Position numbers and translations under genes: made by a program. From positions 170,135 to 234,134 of the forward strand of contig NZ_LWHM01000021.1 of the NCBI RefSeq assembly GCF_001642735.1: 64,000 bases of DNA. Direction: 5' to 3'. Below are positions 7,691 to 18,436 of this stretch, in pieces (position 1 is the stretch's first letter; each line of letters begins with the position of its first letter). Source of the stretch: Pseudohongiella nitratireducens. GTDB lineage: Bacteria > Pseudomonadota > Gammaproteobacteria > Pseudomonadales > Pseudohongiellaceae. A model generated the notes under the pieces. It was not told the origin of the DNA. It worked only from the letters and a program-made list of their open reading frames with translations, and ran no database searches.

Positions 7691-8542
7691 TTACTCCGAC
7701 GCTGGCGTGTTTTTTACAGCGCTGGCGTCAGTGTTGGGCGGTTTTTGCAGTTCTCTCACCCGCTTGTCCAGGTCTCTGAGAATTAACAGCATTTCTTCAC
7801 GTTCCTGGTGAGCAGTCGCTTCGTTCTCATTGCGTCGACGATTTTCCTCTTCATAGTGCTGCTCCTGCATGGTGCTGACGATGATACCGATGAAGAGGTT
7901 GAGTACGACAAAAGCGGTAATCAGAACAAAGGTAGTGAAGTAGATCCAGGCGTATGGAAACACTTCCATGACAGGCCGCGATATCCCCTCAGACCAGCTT
8001 TCCAGCGTCATTACCTGGAACAGCGAGTAAAGCGTGAGTCCCAGGTTGCCAAAGCGTTCAGGGAATTCTTCAGAAAACAGCTGCGTGCCCATGACACCGA
8101 AAATGTAGAACACCATGGTGAGCAGGAACAAAATCCAGCCTATGCTGGGAATGGCCTGTAATAACGACTCAATAATGCGTCGCAATCGATCGATTCGGGT
8201 CAGCAATCGAAGCACCCTGAGGATGCGCAGCGAACGCAGTATGGCAAAAGGCCCTGCCGCCGGTACCAGCGCAATGGCGACAATGGAGAAGTCGAAGACA
8301 TTCCAGCCCTGGCGGAAGAACCGCCAGCCATGGGCGTAGAGTTTGAGCGCAATTTCAGCAATAAAAATCGCCAGAATGCCCTTTTCCAGCCACTCCAGTG
8401 CCGGGCCTGCAACACGCATGATCGTGCTGGAGGTTTCCAGGCCCAGAGTAATGGCATTGATGATAATGAGAGTAATGATAAAGTTTTGAACCGCTGGACT
8501 CTCCACCCACTCAGCGGTTCGTTGGCGAAAACGGCTTGTCAT
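7691..8542 (-). CDS. Bacterial voltage-gated sodium channel (NaChBac type)
   Basis: 283 residues with six membrane segments. The voltage sensor S4 carries arginines at every third position (LRSLRILRVLRLLTRIDRLRR). The pore helix and selectivity filter read TLESWS, the sodium-selective signature of BacNav homotetramers. The tail (about residues 225-270, Glu/Arg-rich) is the C-terminal coiled coil that holds the tetramer. In marine and alkaliphilic bacteria such channels link sodium entry to motility or pH control. The gene ends 22 bases from pilT (convergent) and lies 26 bases upstream of no other gene on its strand. Confidence 0.92.
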   Translation of the reverse strand: MTSRFRQRTAEWVESPAVQNFIITLIIINAITLGLETSSTIMRVAGPALEWLEKGILAIFIAEIALKLYAHGWRFFRQGWNVFDFSIVAIALVPAAGPFAILRSLRILRVLRLLTRIDRLRRIIESLLQAIPSIGWILFLLTMVFYIFGVMGTQLFSEEFPERFGNLGLTLYSLFQVMTLESWSEGISRPVMEVFPYAWIYFTTFVLITAFVVLNLFIGIIVSTMQEQHYEEENRRRNENEATAHQEREEMLLILRDLDKRVRELQKPPNTDASAVKNTPASE

Positions 8543-8568
8543 ACTTTATCGGTCTCTATATGCGCTTC

Positions 8569-11457
8569 TCAGCGATAATCATCAATGCTGGGGCAGGCAC
8601 AGAAAAGGTTTCTGTCACCGTAGACATTATCAATCCGGTTAACGCTGGGCCAGAATTTGTCTTCGCGCAGTGAATCAACCGGATAGGCTGCTTCCGCTTT
8701 GCTGTAGGGGCGATCCCAGGATTCATCCATGATATCTGCCAAGGTGTGAGGCGCCTGCTTGAGCATGTTGTTTTCAGCGTCCAGCTCACCCGACTCAATG
8801 CGTGCGATTTCCTGGCGAATGCCAATCATGGCTGCAATAAAGCGATCCAGTTCCTGTAAGGGTTCACTTTCCGTGGGTTCAATCATCAGCGTGCCGGGTA
8901 CCGGGAATGACATGGTAGGGGCGTGGAAGCCGTAGTCCATCAATCGTTTGGCGACATCTTCATCGGTAATGCCGGTCGTTGCCTTCAGGGGGCGCAGGTC
9001 AATGATGCATTCGTGTGCGACCCGACCATTTTTTCCGGTGTACAGCACCGGATAATGCCCTTCCAGTCGGCTGGCAATATAGTTGGCACTGAGGATGGCA
9101 ACCTGGCTGGCTTTCAGCAGGCCGCTGGCCCCCATCATGGTGATGTACATCCAGGAAATCGGCAGAATACTGGCGCTGCCCCAGGGGGCGGCAGAGACAG
9201 CGCCGCTGTCTTTCTCAGGGCCATCCAGAGCGACGACACTATGGTTGGCAACATAGGGCTGCAAGTGCTTCTTGATACCAATCGGGCCCATACCTGGACC
9301 ACCGCCGCCATGCGGAATGCAGAAGGTTTTGTGCAGGTTGACGTGGGACACGTCAGCGCCAATATCACCGGGTCGGGCGAGACCGACCTGGGCATTGAGG
9401 TTGGCACCATCAAGGTAAACCTGACCGCCGTGATCGTGAATAATCTGGCAGACTTCTTTGACGGTTTCTTCGAACACGCCGTGCGTTGACGGGTACGTGA
9501 TCATCAGCGCAGCCAGTGTGTCACTGTACTGGGCCGACTTCGCTTTCAGGTCTTCCAGGTCAATGTTGCCTTTCTCATCACAGGCGACCACAACCACTTT
9601 CATGCCCAGCATTTGTGCGCTGGCAGGGTTGGTGCCATGAGCAGAACTGGGGATCAGGCAGACGGTGCGTTCCTTCTGCCCCTGGGCGTCCAGATAGCGG
9701 CGAATCGCTAGCAAGCCGGCGTATTCACCCTGGGCACCAGAGTTAGGCTGCATGCTGACGGCATCAAAGCCACAGATTTCAGCCAGCATGTGTTCCAGTC
9801 CCTCGATCATACTGCGGTAGCCGCTGACCTGATCTGCCGGTACAAACGGGTGTGGTTTGCTGAAAGCAGGCCAGGTGATTGGCATCATCTCGGCCGTGGC
9901 ATTCAATTTCATGGTGCAGGAGCCCAGTGGGATCATGGCGTGGGCCAGTGACAAATCGCGGTTCTCCAGGCGCTTCAGGTAACGCAGCATGTCTGTTTCG
10001 TTGTGGTAACGGTTGAAGACGGCGTGCTGCATGAACGGGCTCTGACGTTGCAAGGTGGCAGGAATGCCAAATTGCGGGTAGAGGCCACTGTCCAGCTGTT
10101 TAATATTGTCAGGAGTAACGGTATCGCCTGTGATAACCGCCAGCAGTGTAGCTATGTCGTCCACTGTCGTGGTTTCATCGAGGCTGATACCAATGGCATC
10201 TGTTTCAGTGGTGCGCAGATTTATCCGCGCCGCATCAGCGCGATGCAGTATTTCAGTACGCTGCTCAGCAGTAACCTGCAGGGTCAGTGTGTCGAAGAAT
10301 GTCTCGTTGATGTTCAGGTTGTTGCTGTGTAGTCCTGCCGCCAGAATCCGGGTCAGTCGGTGAATGCGCAAGGCAATTTTCTGCAAGCCGACCGGGCCGT
10401 GATACATCGCATACATAGCCGCAATATTGGCCAGCAATACCTGAGCGGTACAGATGTTGCTGTTCGCCTTTTCGCGTCGGATATGCTGTTCCCGCGTTTG
10501 CAATGACATGCGATAGGACTGCTTGCCGCGGCTGTCGACTGATACGCCGATGATGCGTCCGGGTACGGCGCGCTTGAACGCGTCGCGAGTGGCAAAATAG
10601 GCGGCGTGCGGGCCGCCCAGTCCCATTGGGACACCGAAACGCTGTGTGTTGCCTACGACGACATCGGCTTCCATTTCGCCAGGAGGTGTCAGCAATGTCA
10701 GACTCATCAGGTCGGCAGCAACACAGACGATTGCTTTTTTGTCGTGTAGCTCGGTGGCTATGTTACTGAGATCGGTAATTCGACCGTATCGGTCAGGGTA
10801 CTGTAGTAATGCGCCAAAGACGTCGTGCTGGCCGGCTTCTGCTGCAGGGCCGACAATGATGTCAAAGCCGAAGCGCTCGGCCCGGGTTTCTACCACGTCG
10901 CGGGTTTGCGGCAGGCAGGCTTCGTCGAGGAAGAATTGCTGGCTGGCTTTGTTCTTGCTGACCCGTTTGGCCAGCGCCATGGCCTCAGCAGCAGCTGTTG
11001 CCTCGTCCAGCATGGAGGCATTAGCCAGTTCCATGCCGGTGAGGTCCAGTACCATTTGCTGATAGGCGATCAGTGTTTCCAGGCGGCCCTGGGAAATTTC
11101 CGGCTGATAGGGCGTGTATGCTGTATACCAGCCTGGATTTTCCAGTACATTGCGCACGATGACAGGTGGTGTAATTGTGTCATGATATCCCAGGCCGATA
11201 TAGGATCGGCGCAGGTCTATCTGATCGGCCAGCTCTTTCAGGCTGGCCAGTGCCTGCTGCTCACTGCGTGGAGGATCGAGAGCCAGCGGTTTGTTGAGCG
11301 CGATGCTTTCCGGCACCGTGGCTTTGACCAGGGCATCCAGATCAGAGTAGCCCAGGTTTTCCAGCATCAATTGAATGGCGGACGCATCAGGGCCGATATG
11401 GCGACCGATAAAAGCGTCATCATCGTGCAGTGCATTCAGCGGCGTATCTATGTTCAT
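8569..11457 (-). CDS. gcvP: Glycine dehydrogenase (decarboxylating), P-protein
   Basis: 962 residues, the long homodimeric form with both halves fused. The PLP lysine lies in [22 protein letters not shown], with the glycine-rich loop next to it. The N-terminal half starts with the typical FIGRHIGP. It decarboxylates glycine and transfers aminomethyl to the lipoyl arm of GcvH. Its ATG overlaps the gcvH stop by four bases, so translation is coupled. It is the last gene of gcvT-gcvH-gcvP. Confidence 0.98.
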   Translation of the reverse strand: MNIDTPLNALHDDDAFIGRHIGPDASAIQLMLENLGYSDLDALVKATVPESIALNKPLALDPPRSEQQALASLKELADQIDLRRSYIGLGYHDTITPPVIVRNVLENPGWYTAYTPYQPEISQGRLETLIAYQQMVLDLTGMELANASMLDEATAAAEAMALAKRVSKNKASQQFFLDEACLPQTRDVVETRAERFGFDIIVGPAAEAGQHDVFGALLQYPDRYGRITDLSNIATELHDKKAIVCVAADLMSLTLLTPPGEMEADVVVGNTQRFGVPMGLGGPHAAYFATRDAFKRAVPGRIIGVSVDSRGKQSYRMSLQTREQHIRREKANSNICTAQVLLANIAAMYAMYHGPVGLQKIALRIHRLTRILAAGLHSNNLNINETFFDTLTLQVTAEQRTEILHRADAARINLRTTETDAIGISLDETTTVDDIATLLAVITGDTVTPDNIKQLDSGLYPQFGIPATLQRQSPFMQHAVFNRYHNETDMLRYLKRLENRDLSLAHAMIPLGSCTMKLNATAEMMPITWPAFSKPHPFVPADQVSGYRSMIEGLEHMLAEICGFDAVSMQPNSGAQGEYAGLLAIRRYLDAQGQKERTVCLIPSSAHGTNPASAQMLGMKVVVVACDEKGNIDLEDLKAKSAQYSDTLAALMITYPSTHGVFEETVKEVCQIIHDHGGQVYLDGANLNAQVGLARPGDIGADVSHVNLHKTFCIPHGGGGPGMGPIGIKKHLQPYVANHSVVALDGPEKDSGAVSAAPWGSASILPISWMYITMMGASGLLKASQVAILSANYIASRLEGHYPVLYTGKNGRVAHECIIDLRPLKATTGITDEDVAKRLMDYGFHAPTMSFPVPGTLMIEPTESEPLQELDRFIAAMIGIRQEIARIESGELDAENNMLKQAPHTLADIMDESWDRPYSKAEAAYPVDSLREDKFWPSVNRIDNVYGDRNLFCACPSIDDYR

Positions 11458-11837
11458 TCACACATTCCAGCGTAAGTGTCAGCGTCAAGCAGCTCTTCCA
11501 GCTCTGCCGGGTTACTTGGCAGAATGCGGCAAATCCAGCCTTCTTCGTAAGGTGATGAGTTGACGGTTTCTGGTGCGTCCGCGAGGTCTTCATTGACGGC
11601 AATGATCTCGCCGGAGACAGGGGCGTAAATGTCAGATGCCGCTTTGACGGACTCGATTACACTGAGTTCGTCTTTGGCTGCCACCGTGCTGCCTTCTTCA
11701 GGCAGTTCAATAAAGACGATGTCACCCAGCAGGTCCTGTGCGTGATCGGTAATACCGATGGTGACGGAATGGTCTTCTTCAACGCGAATCCATTCGTGGG
11801 TAGCTGTGTAGTGTAATTCGGAGGGAAGGTCGCTCAC
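11454..11837 (-). CDS. gcvH: Glycine cleavage H-protein, lipoyl carrier
   Basis: 127 residues. The lipoylated lysine is Lys65 in ESVKAASD, in the usual beta-hairpin, and the ending [12 protein letters not shown] is typical of the family. It shuttles the aminomethyl group from GcvP to GcvT and is reoxidised by the L-protein, which is not encoded here. It starts with GTG after a GAGGA ribosome site, 31 bases after gcvT. Confidence 0.97.
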   Translation of the reverse strand: MSDLPSELHYTATHEWIRVEEDHSVTIGITDHAQDLLGDIVFIELPEEGSTVAAKDELSVIESVKAASDIYAPVSGEIIAVNEDLADAPETVNSSPYEEGWICRILPSNPAELEELLDADTYAGMCE

Positions 11838-11868
11838 GGTTCAGTCCTCATGGCTAAAGGGTGGGAAA

Positions 11869-12981
11869 TTAATCGAATACTTTTTTGCCGAATCGCACAA
11901 AGCCCGGTCGAACGATTCGGACCGGAATGCGTTTGTTGCGAAGTTCGACTTCACAGGATGTGGTGTTGGCCGGAATTCTAGCCAAAGCAATGCTGTGCTT
12001 CAATGTCGGTGAGTAGGTGCCACTGGTAATCAGGCCTTGTGCCTCACTGCCATCATCCAGTTGGCAGTGCACGGTCAGGCCTTCACGCAAGACACCTCGC
12101 GTTTCCATAACCAGTCCTTTTAATACTTGGCGAGATGGCTGCTCCTGGCGTTGCTCGCGCTGCGCCTCAAGGGCAGCGCGGCCGATGAACTGACGCTCTT
12201 CAGGCTCCCAGACAACGGTCCAGGCCATGTTGGCGGCTAACGGTGAGACTGTCTCGTCCATATCGTGTCCATACAAATTCATGCCGGCTTCAAGGCGCAG
12301 TGTGTCTCTTGCGCCCAGACCTGCCGGTTTTACACCGGCAGACAGCAACTCATCCCAAAGGCGTTGCGCATCATGGTGCGGCAGCATCAGCTCCGCGCCG
12401 TCCTCGCCGGTGTAGCCGGTTCTGCCCACGAAAACGCTGTCCGCTTCGATGGCATAAAAAGGTTTTAACCCGGACAGGCTGTCCTCGGTCAACGAAGAAT
12501 AGTTAAGCAATAAAGGGGCCAGAATAGATAAGGCCTGAGGGCCCTGAACAGCGATGATGGAAAGATCGGATCTTTCTGTCAGGGTGACGTCGAAATTCGC
12601 CAGATGACTGTTCATCCAGGCCAGGTCTTTTTCGCGCGTCGCACAATTGACGACCAGTCGATAGCCGGATGAACGCTGATAAACGATCAGGTCATCGATC
12701 ACGCCAGCCTCGTCATTGAGCATGGCGGTGTAAAGTGCCTGATTCGGGTGCAGCCGTTCGACATCATTGGCAAGAAGGTGGCGCAACCAGGGCTTGGCAT
12801 CCGGGCCGGTAATGTCCACGATGGTCATGTGAGAGACATCGAACATGCCGGCTTGTTCTCGCACAGCTCGATGCTCTTCCATCAGTGAGCTGTATTGAAT
12901 GGGCATATCCCAGCCGCCAAAGTCGACCAGTTTTGCTCCGGATTGCTGGTGATTCTCAAAAAGCGCTGTTCGTTTGCCCAC
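11869..12981 (-). CDS. gcvT: Aminomethyltransferase, glycine cleavage T-protein
   Basis: About 370 residues. It has the folate-binding domain start (GAKLVDFGGWDMPIQY), the GMFDVSHM motif, TGYTGEDG and the C-terminal barrel domain. It releases ammonia and forms 5,10-methylene-tetrahydrofolate. Two GTG starts are possible (12987 and 12981); the second has GAGG five bases away and is preferred. The leader to lepB is only about 100 bases and shows no tandem glycine riboswitch, so control must come from elsewhere. Confidence 0.97.
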   Translation of the reverse strand: MGKRTALFENHQQSGAKLVDFGGWDMPIQYSSLMEEHRAVREQAGMFDVSHMTIVDITGPDAKPWLRHLLANDVERLHPNQALYTAMLNDEAGVIDDLIVYQRSSGYRLVVNCATREKDLAWMNSHLANFDVTLTERSDLSIIAVQGPQALSILAPLLLNYSSLTEDSLSGLKPFYAIEADSVFVGRTGYTGEDGAELMLPHHDAQRLWDELLSAGVKPAGLGARDTLRLEAGMNLYGHDMDETVSPLAANMAWTVVWEPEERQFIGRAALEAQREQRQEQPSRQVLKGLVMETRGVLREGLTVHCQLDDGSEAQGLITSGTYSPTLKHSIALARIPANTTSCEVELRNKRIPVRIVRPGFVRFGKKVFD

Positions 12982-13081
12982 ACACACCTCGCTTACAAAC
13001 TACTGAATGGCACACCACTCGGTTCTGGTGCAGGAAAAGAAGGTATTTTAAGCGTTGTTTCGCGTATTTAACAGCGCAGTA

Positions 13082-13741
13082 TCAGTCCAGCTCGGCCAGA
13101 AAACGTTCTGTTCTCGGACGGAAGCTGTGTTCATTGTCCAGAGAAAAAACCACAGAACTTGAACGACCAACCAGCTGGCTTCGAGGGATAAAGCTATAGA
13201 GCCGGCTGTCAGCGCTGTTGTCCCGGTTGTCACCGAGTACGAAAAAGTGATCTTCAGGCACACGGGCAGGGCCGTAGCTGCGGGTCAGACGACGGTTGCG
13301 TGGACTGGTGAGCAAGGCCTGGTGGGTCTGGTCAAACAGGTGTTCGGAGATGACGATGCCATCATTACCTTCAGACAGCACTTTATGATCAACGATTTCG
13401 CCATTGACGATCAGCATGTTATTACGCATGTAAACGGTGTCGCCAGGGACGGCGATGATACGCTTGATTAAGCGTTTGCCAGCCGCTTCAGAATCGATGA
13501 TAACGATATCGCCATATTGCGGGTCGCCGATTTCTACCAGTGAAATGCCAGTAAAAGGAATTTTGAGGTCGTAGGCCAGTTTGTTGACCCAGACCTTATC
13601 CCCATCAAGCAGGGTGGGCTGCATGGAGCGTCCGGAGATGGAGTTCAGGTCGGCGACAGCGCTCTTGAAACAGACGATACTGACCAGTATCAACAAGAAC
13701 TTGCGGTTGTCACGCCAAAAAGCTGTCAGGTAGTGTCTCAT
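13082..13741 (-). CDS. lepB: Signal peptidase I
   Basis: 219 residues. The catalytic serine is Ser39 in SGRSMQPTL and the general-base lysine is Lys93 in LIKRIIAVPGD; the box GDNRDNSADSR is also present. A single N-terminal membrane segment (about 14-30) anchors the periplasmic catalytic domain, shorter than the two-span E. coli enzyme. It removes signal peptides from Sec and Tat substrates. It is not beside lepA or rnc as in many relatives, so this may be a second signal peptidase copy. It precedes gcvT on the same strand by about 100 bases. Confidence 0.93.
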   Translation of the reverse strand: MRHYLTAFWRDNRKFLLILVSIVCFKSAVADLNSISGRSMQPTLLDGDKVWVNKLAYDLKIPFTGISLVEIGDPQYGDIVIIDSEAAGKRLIKRIIAVPGDTVYMRNNMLIVNGEIVDHKVLSEGNDGIVISEHLFDQTHQALLTSPRNRRLTRSYGPARVPEDHFFVLGDNRDNSADSRLYSFIPRSQLVGRSSSVVFSLDNEHSFRPRTERFLAELD

Positions 13742-13912
13742 GCGGTTTTTTGCTGGCGAATTTCATTAACACGAATTCCGACAATAGCCCTAATTGGCCG
13801 CTGAGGTCAATGGATGACAGTCACGTTACAGACAAAATTGTATAAAACAGGACAATTTCTGCTAATGTCAGTCACTCTGGACTCATTAGCGATACCGACT
13901 TCGTTATAACGT

Positions 13913-16900
13913 ATGGCCTTAACTCAGTTTCATCCAGCCTGCCAGGCATGGTTTCAAAATACTCTGGGTGAGCCCACCCCGGCTCAGTCACAGGCCTGGC
14001 CAGCTATTCAGGCAGGCAAGCACACACTGATCGCTGCACCTACCGGTAGCGGTAAAACGCTGGCCGCCTTTTATACCTCCATAAATGCCCTGGTTCAGGA
14101 AGCCCAGAGTCAGCCTTTGCCAGCCCAGACCCGTGTGCTTTACCTGTCGCCACTGAAAGCTTTAGGCAATGACATTGAACGCAACCTTCGCCAGCCACTG
14201 GCGGGTATTGAAGATGAACTGTTCATGCAGGGGCAGCGTGCTGCGGATATTCGGGTCGCTGTTCGAACCGGTGATACGTCAGCATCTGAACGTCAGAAAA
14301 TGCTGCGCCAGCCGCCACATATTCTGGTGACAACCCCTGAATCTGTTTATTTGTTGCTGACCAGCACACAGGGCCGGCGTCTGCTGGCAACCGTCACGAC
14401 CGTCATCATCGATGAAATTCATGCCATGCTGGGAGATAAGCGCGGCTCACATCTGGCGTTGTCACTGGAACGGTTGCAGGCGCTGGTGAAGCACCCTTTA
14501 CAGCGCATTGGCCTGTCAGCCACCCAGAAACCACTGTCACTGGTGGCGAATTACCTGGTCGGGAATCGTGAGGAGCACTGTGAAATCATTGATACCGGAC
14601 ACCAGCGGAAACTGGATATCAGACTGGGTATGCCGGACTCACCGCTGACGGCACTGATGAGCAATGATGTCTGGGGTGAGCTGTATGAGCAACTGGTTGC
14701 CCTGATACAGCAGCATCAGACGACGCTGGTGTTCGTGAATACACGTCGGCTGTCCGAACGCCTGGCGCTGGCGCTAAGTGAACGCCTGGGGTCGGATGCG
14801 CTTTATGGTGACGGTGCGGCAGGTCTGGTCAGTTCGCACCATGGCAGTATGAGTAAAGAGCGGCGTCATCATGCCGAGCAGCAATTAAAGGCCGGTAAGC
14901 TAAAAGTGCTGGTTGCCACCGCATCAATGGAGCTGGGTATTGATATTGGCTCTGTTGATCTGGTCGTGCAATTTTCCTCGCCACTTCGTATTGCCACGTT
15001 TTTGCAACGCATTGGGCGAAGTGGGCACCAGGTAGGTGGTGTGCCCAAGGGTGTGCTGTTCCCGCTGACTCGTGATGACCTGGTGGAATGTACGGCGCTG
15101 ATCGACAGCATACATCAGGGAGAATTGGATAAAATTCTGATGCCAGAACAGCCGGCAGATATTCTGGCGCAACAACTGGTCGCTGAAATTGCGGCTCGTC
15201 AGGATGAGTCCGCAGAGGGGAACAGTTGTGTTGAGGAACTGTTTCATGTCATGTGCTCGGCCTGGCCGTATCGCGACCTGGAGCGTGACAGGTACGATAA
15301 GCTGCTCAGCATGCTCTGCGAAGGTTATGCCACACGGCTGGGCCGTCGTGGCGCCTGGCTTCACCTGGACAGAGTCAATGCCCGAGTCAGTGCCAGGCGT
15401 GGTGCCAGGCTGACCGCATTAACCAACGGTGGGGCCATTCCTGACATGTTCGACTATCAGGTGGTGCTGGATCCAGATGATCAGGTCGTGGGTACCCTGA
15501 ATGAAGACTTTGCGTTAGAAACATTGCCCGGCGATATCTTTACGCTGGGTTCACATGCCTGGCAATTAATGCGAGTCGATGGGCTCAAGGTTCGTGTGCG
15601 TGATGCTGTCGGGCAAAAGCCGACAGTGCCATTCTGGTTTGGCGAAGGGCCGGGGCGTAGTGCGGAACTGTCGGTATCGGTATCCCGTTTACGTGAGGTG
15701 GTTGATGAACTGCTGATGGAGCAGGAAGAAACACAGGTTGCCGGGATACTGGCTGAACGTTTGTCATTGCCCGTTCATGCCATGCAGCAACTGGTTGAAT
15801 ACCTGGCAATCGGTCGTCGTGCGCTGGGGGTGATGCCTACCCAAAAGAATATTGTCATGGAACGTTTTTTTGATGATGTAGGTGATATGCATGTAGTGAT
15901 ACATGCCCCTTTTGGTAGTCGCCACAATCGTGCCTGGGGGCTGGCGTTACGAAAGCGTTTTTGCCGCAGTTTTAATTTTGAGCTGCAAGCCGCCGCCAAT
16001 GAAGACAGCATCGTTATCTCGCTGGGTTCAGTACACAGTTTTGTGCTCGATGAAGTGTTCAAGTATTTGAATTCAGCCAGTGCGAAAGAAGTGCTTACCC
16101 AGGCGCTGCTCGATGCACCGATGTTCGAGGTGCGCTGGCGCTGGAATGCAACCCGGGCGCTGGCCATTCAACGTAACCGCAGTGGCAAACGGGTGCCGCC
16201 GCAGTTTCAGCGCATGGATGCAGAGGACCTGGTCGCTCAGGTGTTTCCCGATCAGCTAGCCTGTCAGGAAAACTTAACGGGTGAACGGACGGTACCGGAT
16301 CACCCTCTGGTTCAGCAAACCATTGATGACTGCCTGACCGAAGCCATGGACGTAGATGGTTTATTGTCCTTGCTGGAACAGATGGAAAGTGGCTCTCTGA
16401 ACCTGTTGGCTATGGATCTTCGGGAGCCTTCTCCTTTTGCCCAGGAAATCATCAATGCCCGGCCTTATGCCTTTCTGGATGATGCGCCGTTTGAAGAACG
16501 TAGAACACTCGCGATCAGGAACCGAAGCTGGCAGGGTGAAGAGGATGCCGGCCATTACGGACATCTGGATGAGTCGGCAATAACGCGTGTCACAGAAGAA
16601 GCCTGGCCGCTGATGCGGGATGCTGAAGAACTGCATGATGCGCTTTATACCGCCGGTTTTTTTGTCGCTTCCGAACTAAGCGCCGGAGAGCTTCAGCCTT
16701 TGTGGCAAACATTGCAGGCCAGTCATCGCGTCTGCTCGATCACGATTAACAGTGAACAAAGTGGTTGCGATGCGGTATTGTTGCATGTGGCTGCTGAAGT
16801 ACTTCCGCTTTGCCGCCTGGTTTGGCCAGCGTGTCAGGTGGACCGCGAACCGGTGTTGCCCGATGAACTGCTGTCGCTAGAGTTGAGCAGAGAAGAGGCT

Positions 16901-18412
16901 GTAAAGCAGCTGATTCAGCGCCGCCTGAGTGTGATGGGGCCAGTGACAGCCAGGGAGCTTTCCGGGTTGGGGGGGCTTTCTTTGGCTGATACGCAGCAGG
17001 CTTTACTGGCTTTACAAAGTGAAGGCTTTGCATTTTGCGGACAATACTCGGCAACGACAACCAATAACGTTGTAACAACTGAGGCGGAGCAACAATGGTG
17101 CGAGCGACGTCTGCTGCAACGTATTCATCGTTATACACTGGAATCCCATCGCGAGCGCATAAAGCCAGTATCATTACAGGCCTGGACGCTGTTCCTGTTT
17201 AGCCGCCATGAGTTACGAACCCAATCTATAGTGCCACGGCCCCAGGCATTACCGGCCGGTGCTGAGTCTGAGGCTCTGCTTGAGCGGGTTTGCCAGTTAC
17301 TGGACGGTGTTGATGCGCCGGCAGCGAGTTGGGAAGGCGATATTTTGCCAGCCAGGCTCAGTTTTTATGATCCTTCCTGGCTGGATAAGTTATGTAGCAG
17401 TGGGCGGTTGACGTGGGGGCGATATCGGCTGACGACCGCCATTTCCGGTGCCAGGTCTGCAACAACTGCGAAGCCAAGGAAAAGTGCCACACCGATCAAG
17501 AATACGCCAGTCTCATTGGCAGCGCGCTCTTCATTAGCGCTCTGGTTAAAGCTGACAGGCGAAGCGGCCGGACAGTCCTCGTTAAGCCACAATGCTGAAT
17601 CAGTCCTCACAGTACTGAAAGAACATGGCGCAAGTTTCTATCACGAATTACAACAAGACAGCAGGTTAATGCCTGTTCAGGTTGAAGAGGCATTGGCGGA
17701 ACTGGTTGCAGCTGGCAGGGTAACCAGTGACACATTTACCGGTTTGCGGGCATTACTGACACCATCGAGCCAGCGAGGTGGCCGAAGCCGACGCCGCAGT
17801 GCTACCTATCAGGCTGCCGATGCGGGTCGATGGTCGCTGATTCGGCGGCCTCGTGATATTGAGGCGCTGTCCGAAGATGAACGTGCCGAGTTAATCGGCA
17901 TTTATATCAGGCGCTGGGGAGTACTGAGCCGTCAAATCCTCGCCAGAGAGGTACATGCACCACCCTGGCGAGAGTTGCTGCCCGTGTTACGAACCATGGA
18001 ATTGCGGGGGCAGTTACGAGGTGGACGGTTTATTGCGGGTATGGGTGGGGAGCAATTTGCCCATCCCGATGATGTGAAGCCCTTGCGAAAGGCTGCCAGT
18101 GAACTGGCGTCGCGACAATCAGCTGAGCTTGACTGGGAAGGCGCTGTTTATCACAGTCTTTCAGCTTGCGATCCGGTTAATCATCTTGCTATTTTGCTAC
18201 CCGAAGTGAAATTGGCCAGGGTGGTGCGGAACCGCGTATTGTTTCAAAACGGTACCCCCATCGCTGTCCTGGAAGGCGCTAAAGTTCGCCTGCTAAGAGA
18301 GGTGCCTGAGCAATTCCGCTGGGCGGTGGAACAGTTGCTGCGCCGACAGGAGGTGAACCCGAGGTTGCGCAGTTATCTTGGTCGGGCTGGCTCAGCCAGC
18401 ATACGACCTTAA
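13913..18412 (+). CDS. lhr: Large ATP-dependent helicase Lhr
   Basis: 1499 residues, the full length of long Lhr. The N-terminal SF2 core has Walker A APTGSGKT (about 42-49), motif II DEIH, motif III SATQ, and the motif V-VI region QRIGRSGHQ. The winged-helix and Lhr-core domains follow to about residue 900. The C-terminal 600 residues include the Lhr-CTD winged-helix repeats (REEAVKQLIQRRL, GPVTARELS). Lhr is a 3'-5' helicase that unwinds RNA:DNA hybrids and is tied to repair. Start is the first ATG. It is followed by the FAH-family gene after 24 bases. Confidence 0.95.
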   Translation: MALTQFHPACQAWFQNTLGEPTPAQSQAWPAIQAGKHTLIAAPTGSGKTLAAFYTSINALVQEAQSQPLPAQTRVLYLSPLKALGNDIERNLRQPLAGIEDELFMQGQRAADIRVAVRTGDTSASERQKMLRQPPHILVTTPESVYLLLTSTQGRRLLATVTTVIIDEIHAMLGDKRGSHLALSLERLQALVKHPLQRIGLSATQKPLSLVANYLVGNREEHCEIIDTGHQRKLDIRLGMPDSPLTALMSNDVWGELYEQLVALIQQHQTTLVFVNTRRLSERLALALSERLGSDALYGDGAAGLVSSHHGSMSKERRHHAEQQLKAGKLKVLVATASMELGIDIGSVDLVVQFSSPLRIATFLQRIGRSGHQVGGVPKGVLFPLTRDDLVECTALIDSIHQGELDKILMPEQPADILAQQLVAEIAARQDESAEGNSCVEELFHVMCSAWPYRDLERDRYDKLLSMLCEGYATRLGRRGAWLHLDRVNARVSARRGARLTALTNGGAIPDMFDYQVVLDPDDQVVGTLNEDFALETLPGDIFTLGSHAWQLMRVDGLKVRVRDAVGQKPTVPFWFGEGPGRSAELSVSVSRLREVVDELLMEQEETQVAGILAERLSLPVHAMQQLVEYLAIGRRALGVMPTQKNIVMERFFDDVGDMHVVIHAPFGSRHNRAWGLALRKRFCRSFNFELQAAANEDSIVISLGSVHSFVLDEVFKYLNSASAKEVLTQALLDAPMFEVRWRWNATRALAIQRNRSGKRVPPQFQRMDAEDLVAQVFPDQLACQENLTGERTVPDHPLVQQTIDDCLTEAMDVDGLLSLLEQMESGSLNLLAMDLREPSPFAQEIINARPYAFLDDAPFEERRTLAIRNRSWQGEEDAGHYGHLDESAITRVTEEAWPLMRDAEELHDALYTAGFFVASELSAGELQPLWQTLQASHRVCSITINSEQSGCDAVLLHVAAEVLPLCRLVWPACQVDREPVLPDELLSLELSREEAVKQLIQRRLSVMGPVTARELSGLGGLSLADTQQALLALQSEGFAFCGQYSATTTNNVVTTEAEQQWCERRLLQRIHRYTLESHRERIKPVSLQAWTLFLFSRHELRTQSIVPRPQALPAGAESEALLERVCQLLDGVDAPAASWEGDILPARLSFYDPSWLDKLCSSGRLTWGRYRLTTAISGARSATTAKPRKSATPIKNTPVSLAARSSLALWLKLTGEAAGQSSLSHNAESVLTVLKEHGASFYHELQQDSRLMPVQVEEALAELVAAGRVTSDTFTGLRALLTPSSQRGGRSRRRSATYQAADAGRWSLIRRPRDIEALSEDERAELIGIYIRRWGVLSRQILAREVHAPPWRELLPVLRTMELRGQLRGGRFIAGMGGEQFAHPDDVKPLRKAASELASRQSAELDWEGAVYHSLSACDPVNHLAILLPEVKLARVVRNRVLFQNGTPIAVLEGAKVRLLREVPEQFRWAVEQLLRRQEVNPRLRSYLGRAGSASIRP

Positions 18413-18436
18413 CGTTTAATCCTGTCAGGAGTTATT

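Noticed and set aside
8923..9489. 188-codon plus-strand frame inside gcvP
   Set aside because: Antisense shadow of a fully conserved gene; no ribosome site or recognisable protein.
10825..11475. 216-codon plus-strand frame opposite gcvP
   Set aside because: Mirrors conserved gcvP coding sequence and spans its start; high-bias shadow with no known motif.
12982..13081. Glycine riboswitch upstream of gcvT
   Set aside because: The space is only about 100 bases and I found neither the two-aptamer layout nor its conserved cores.
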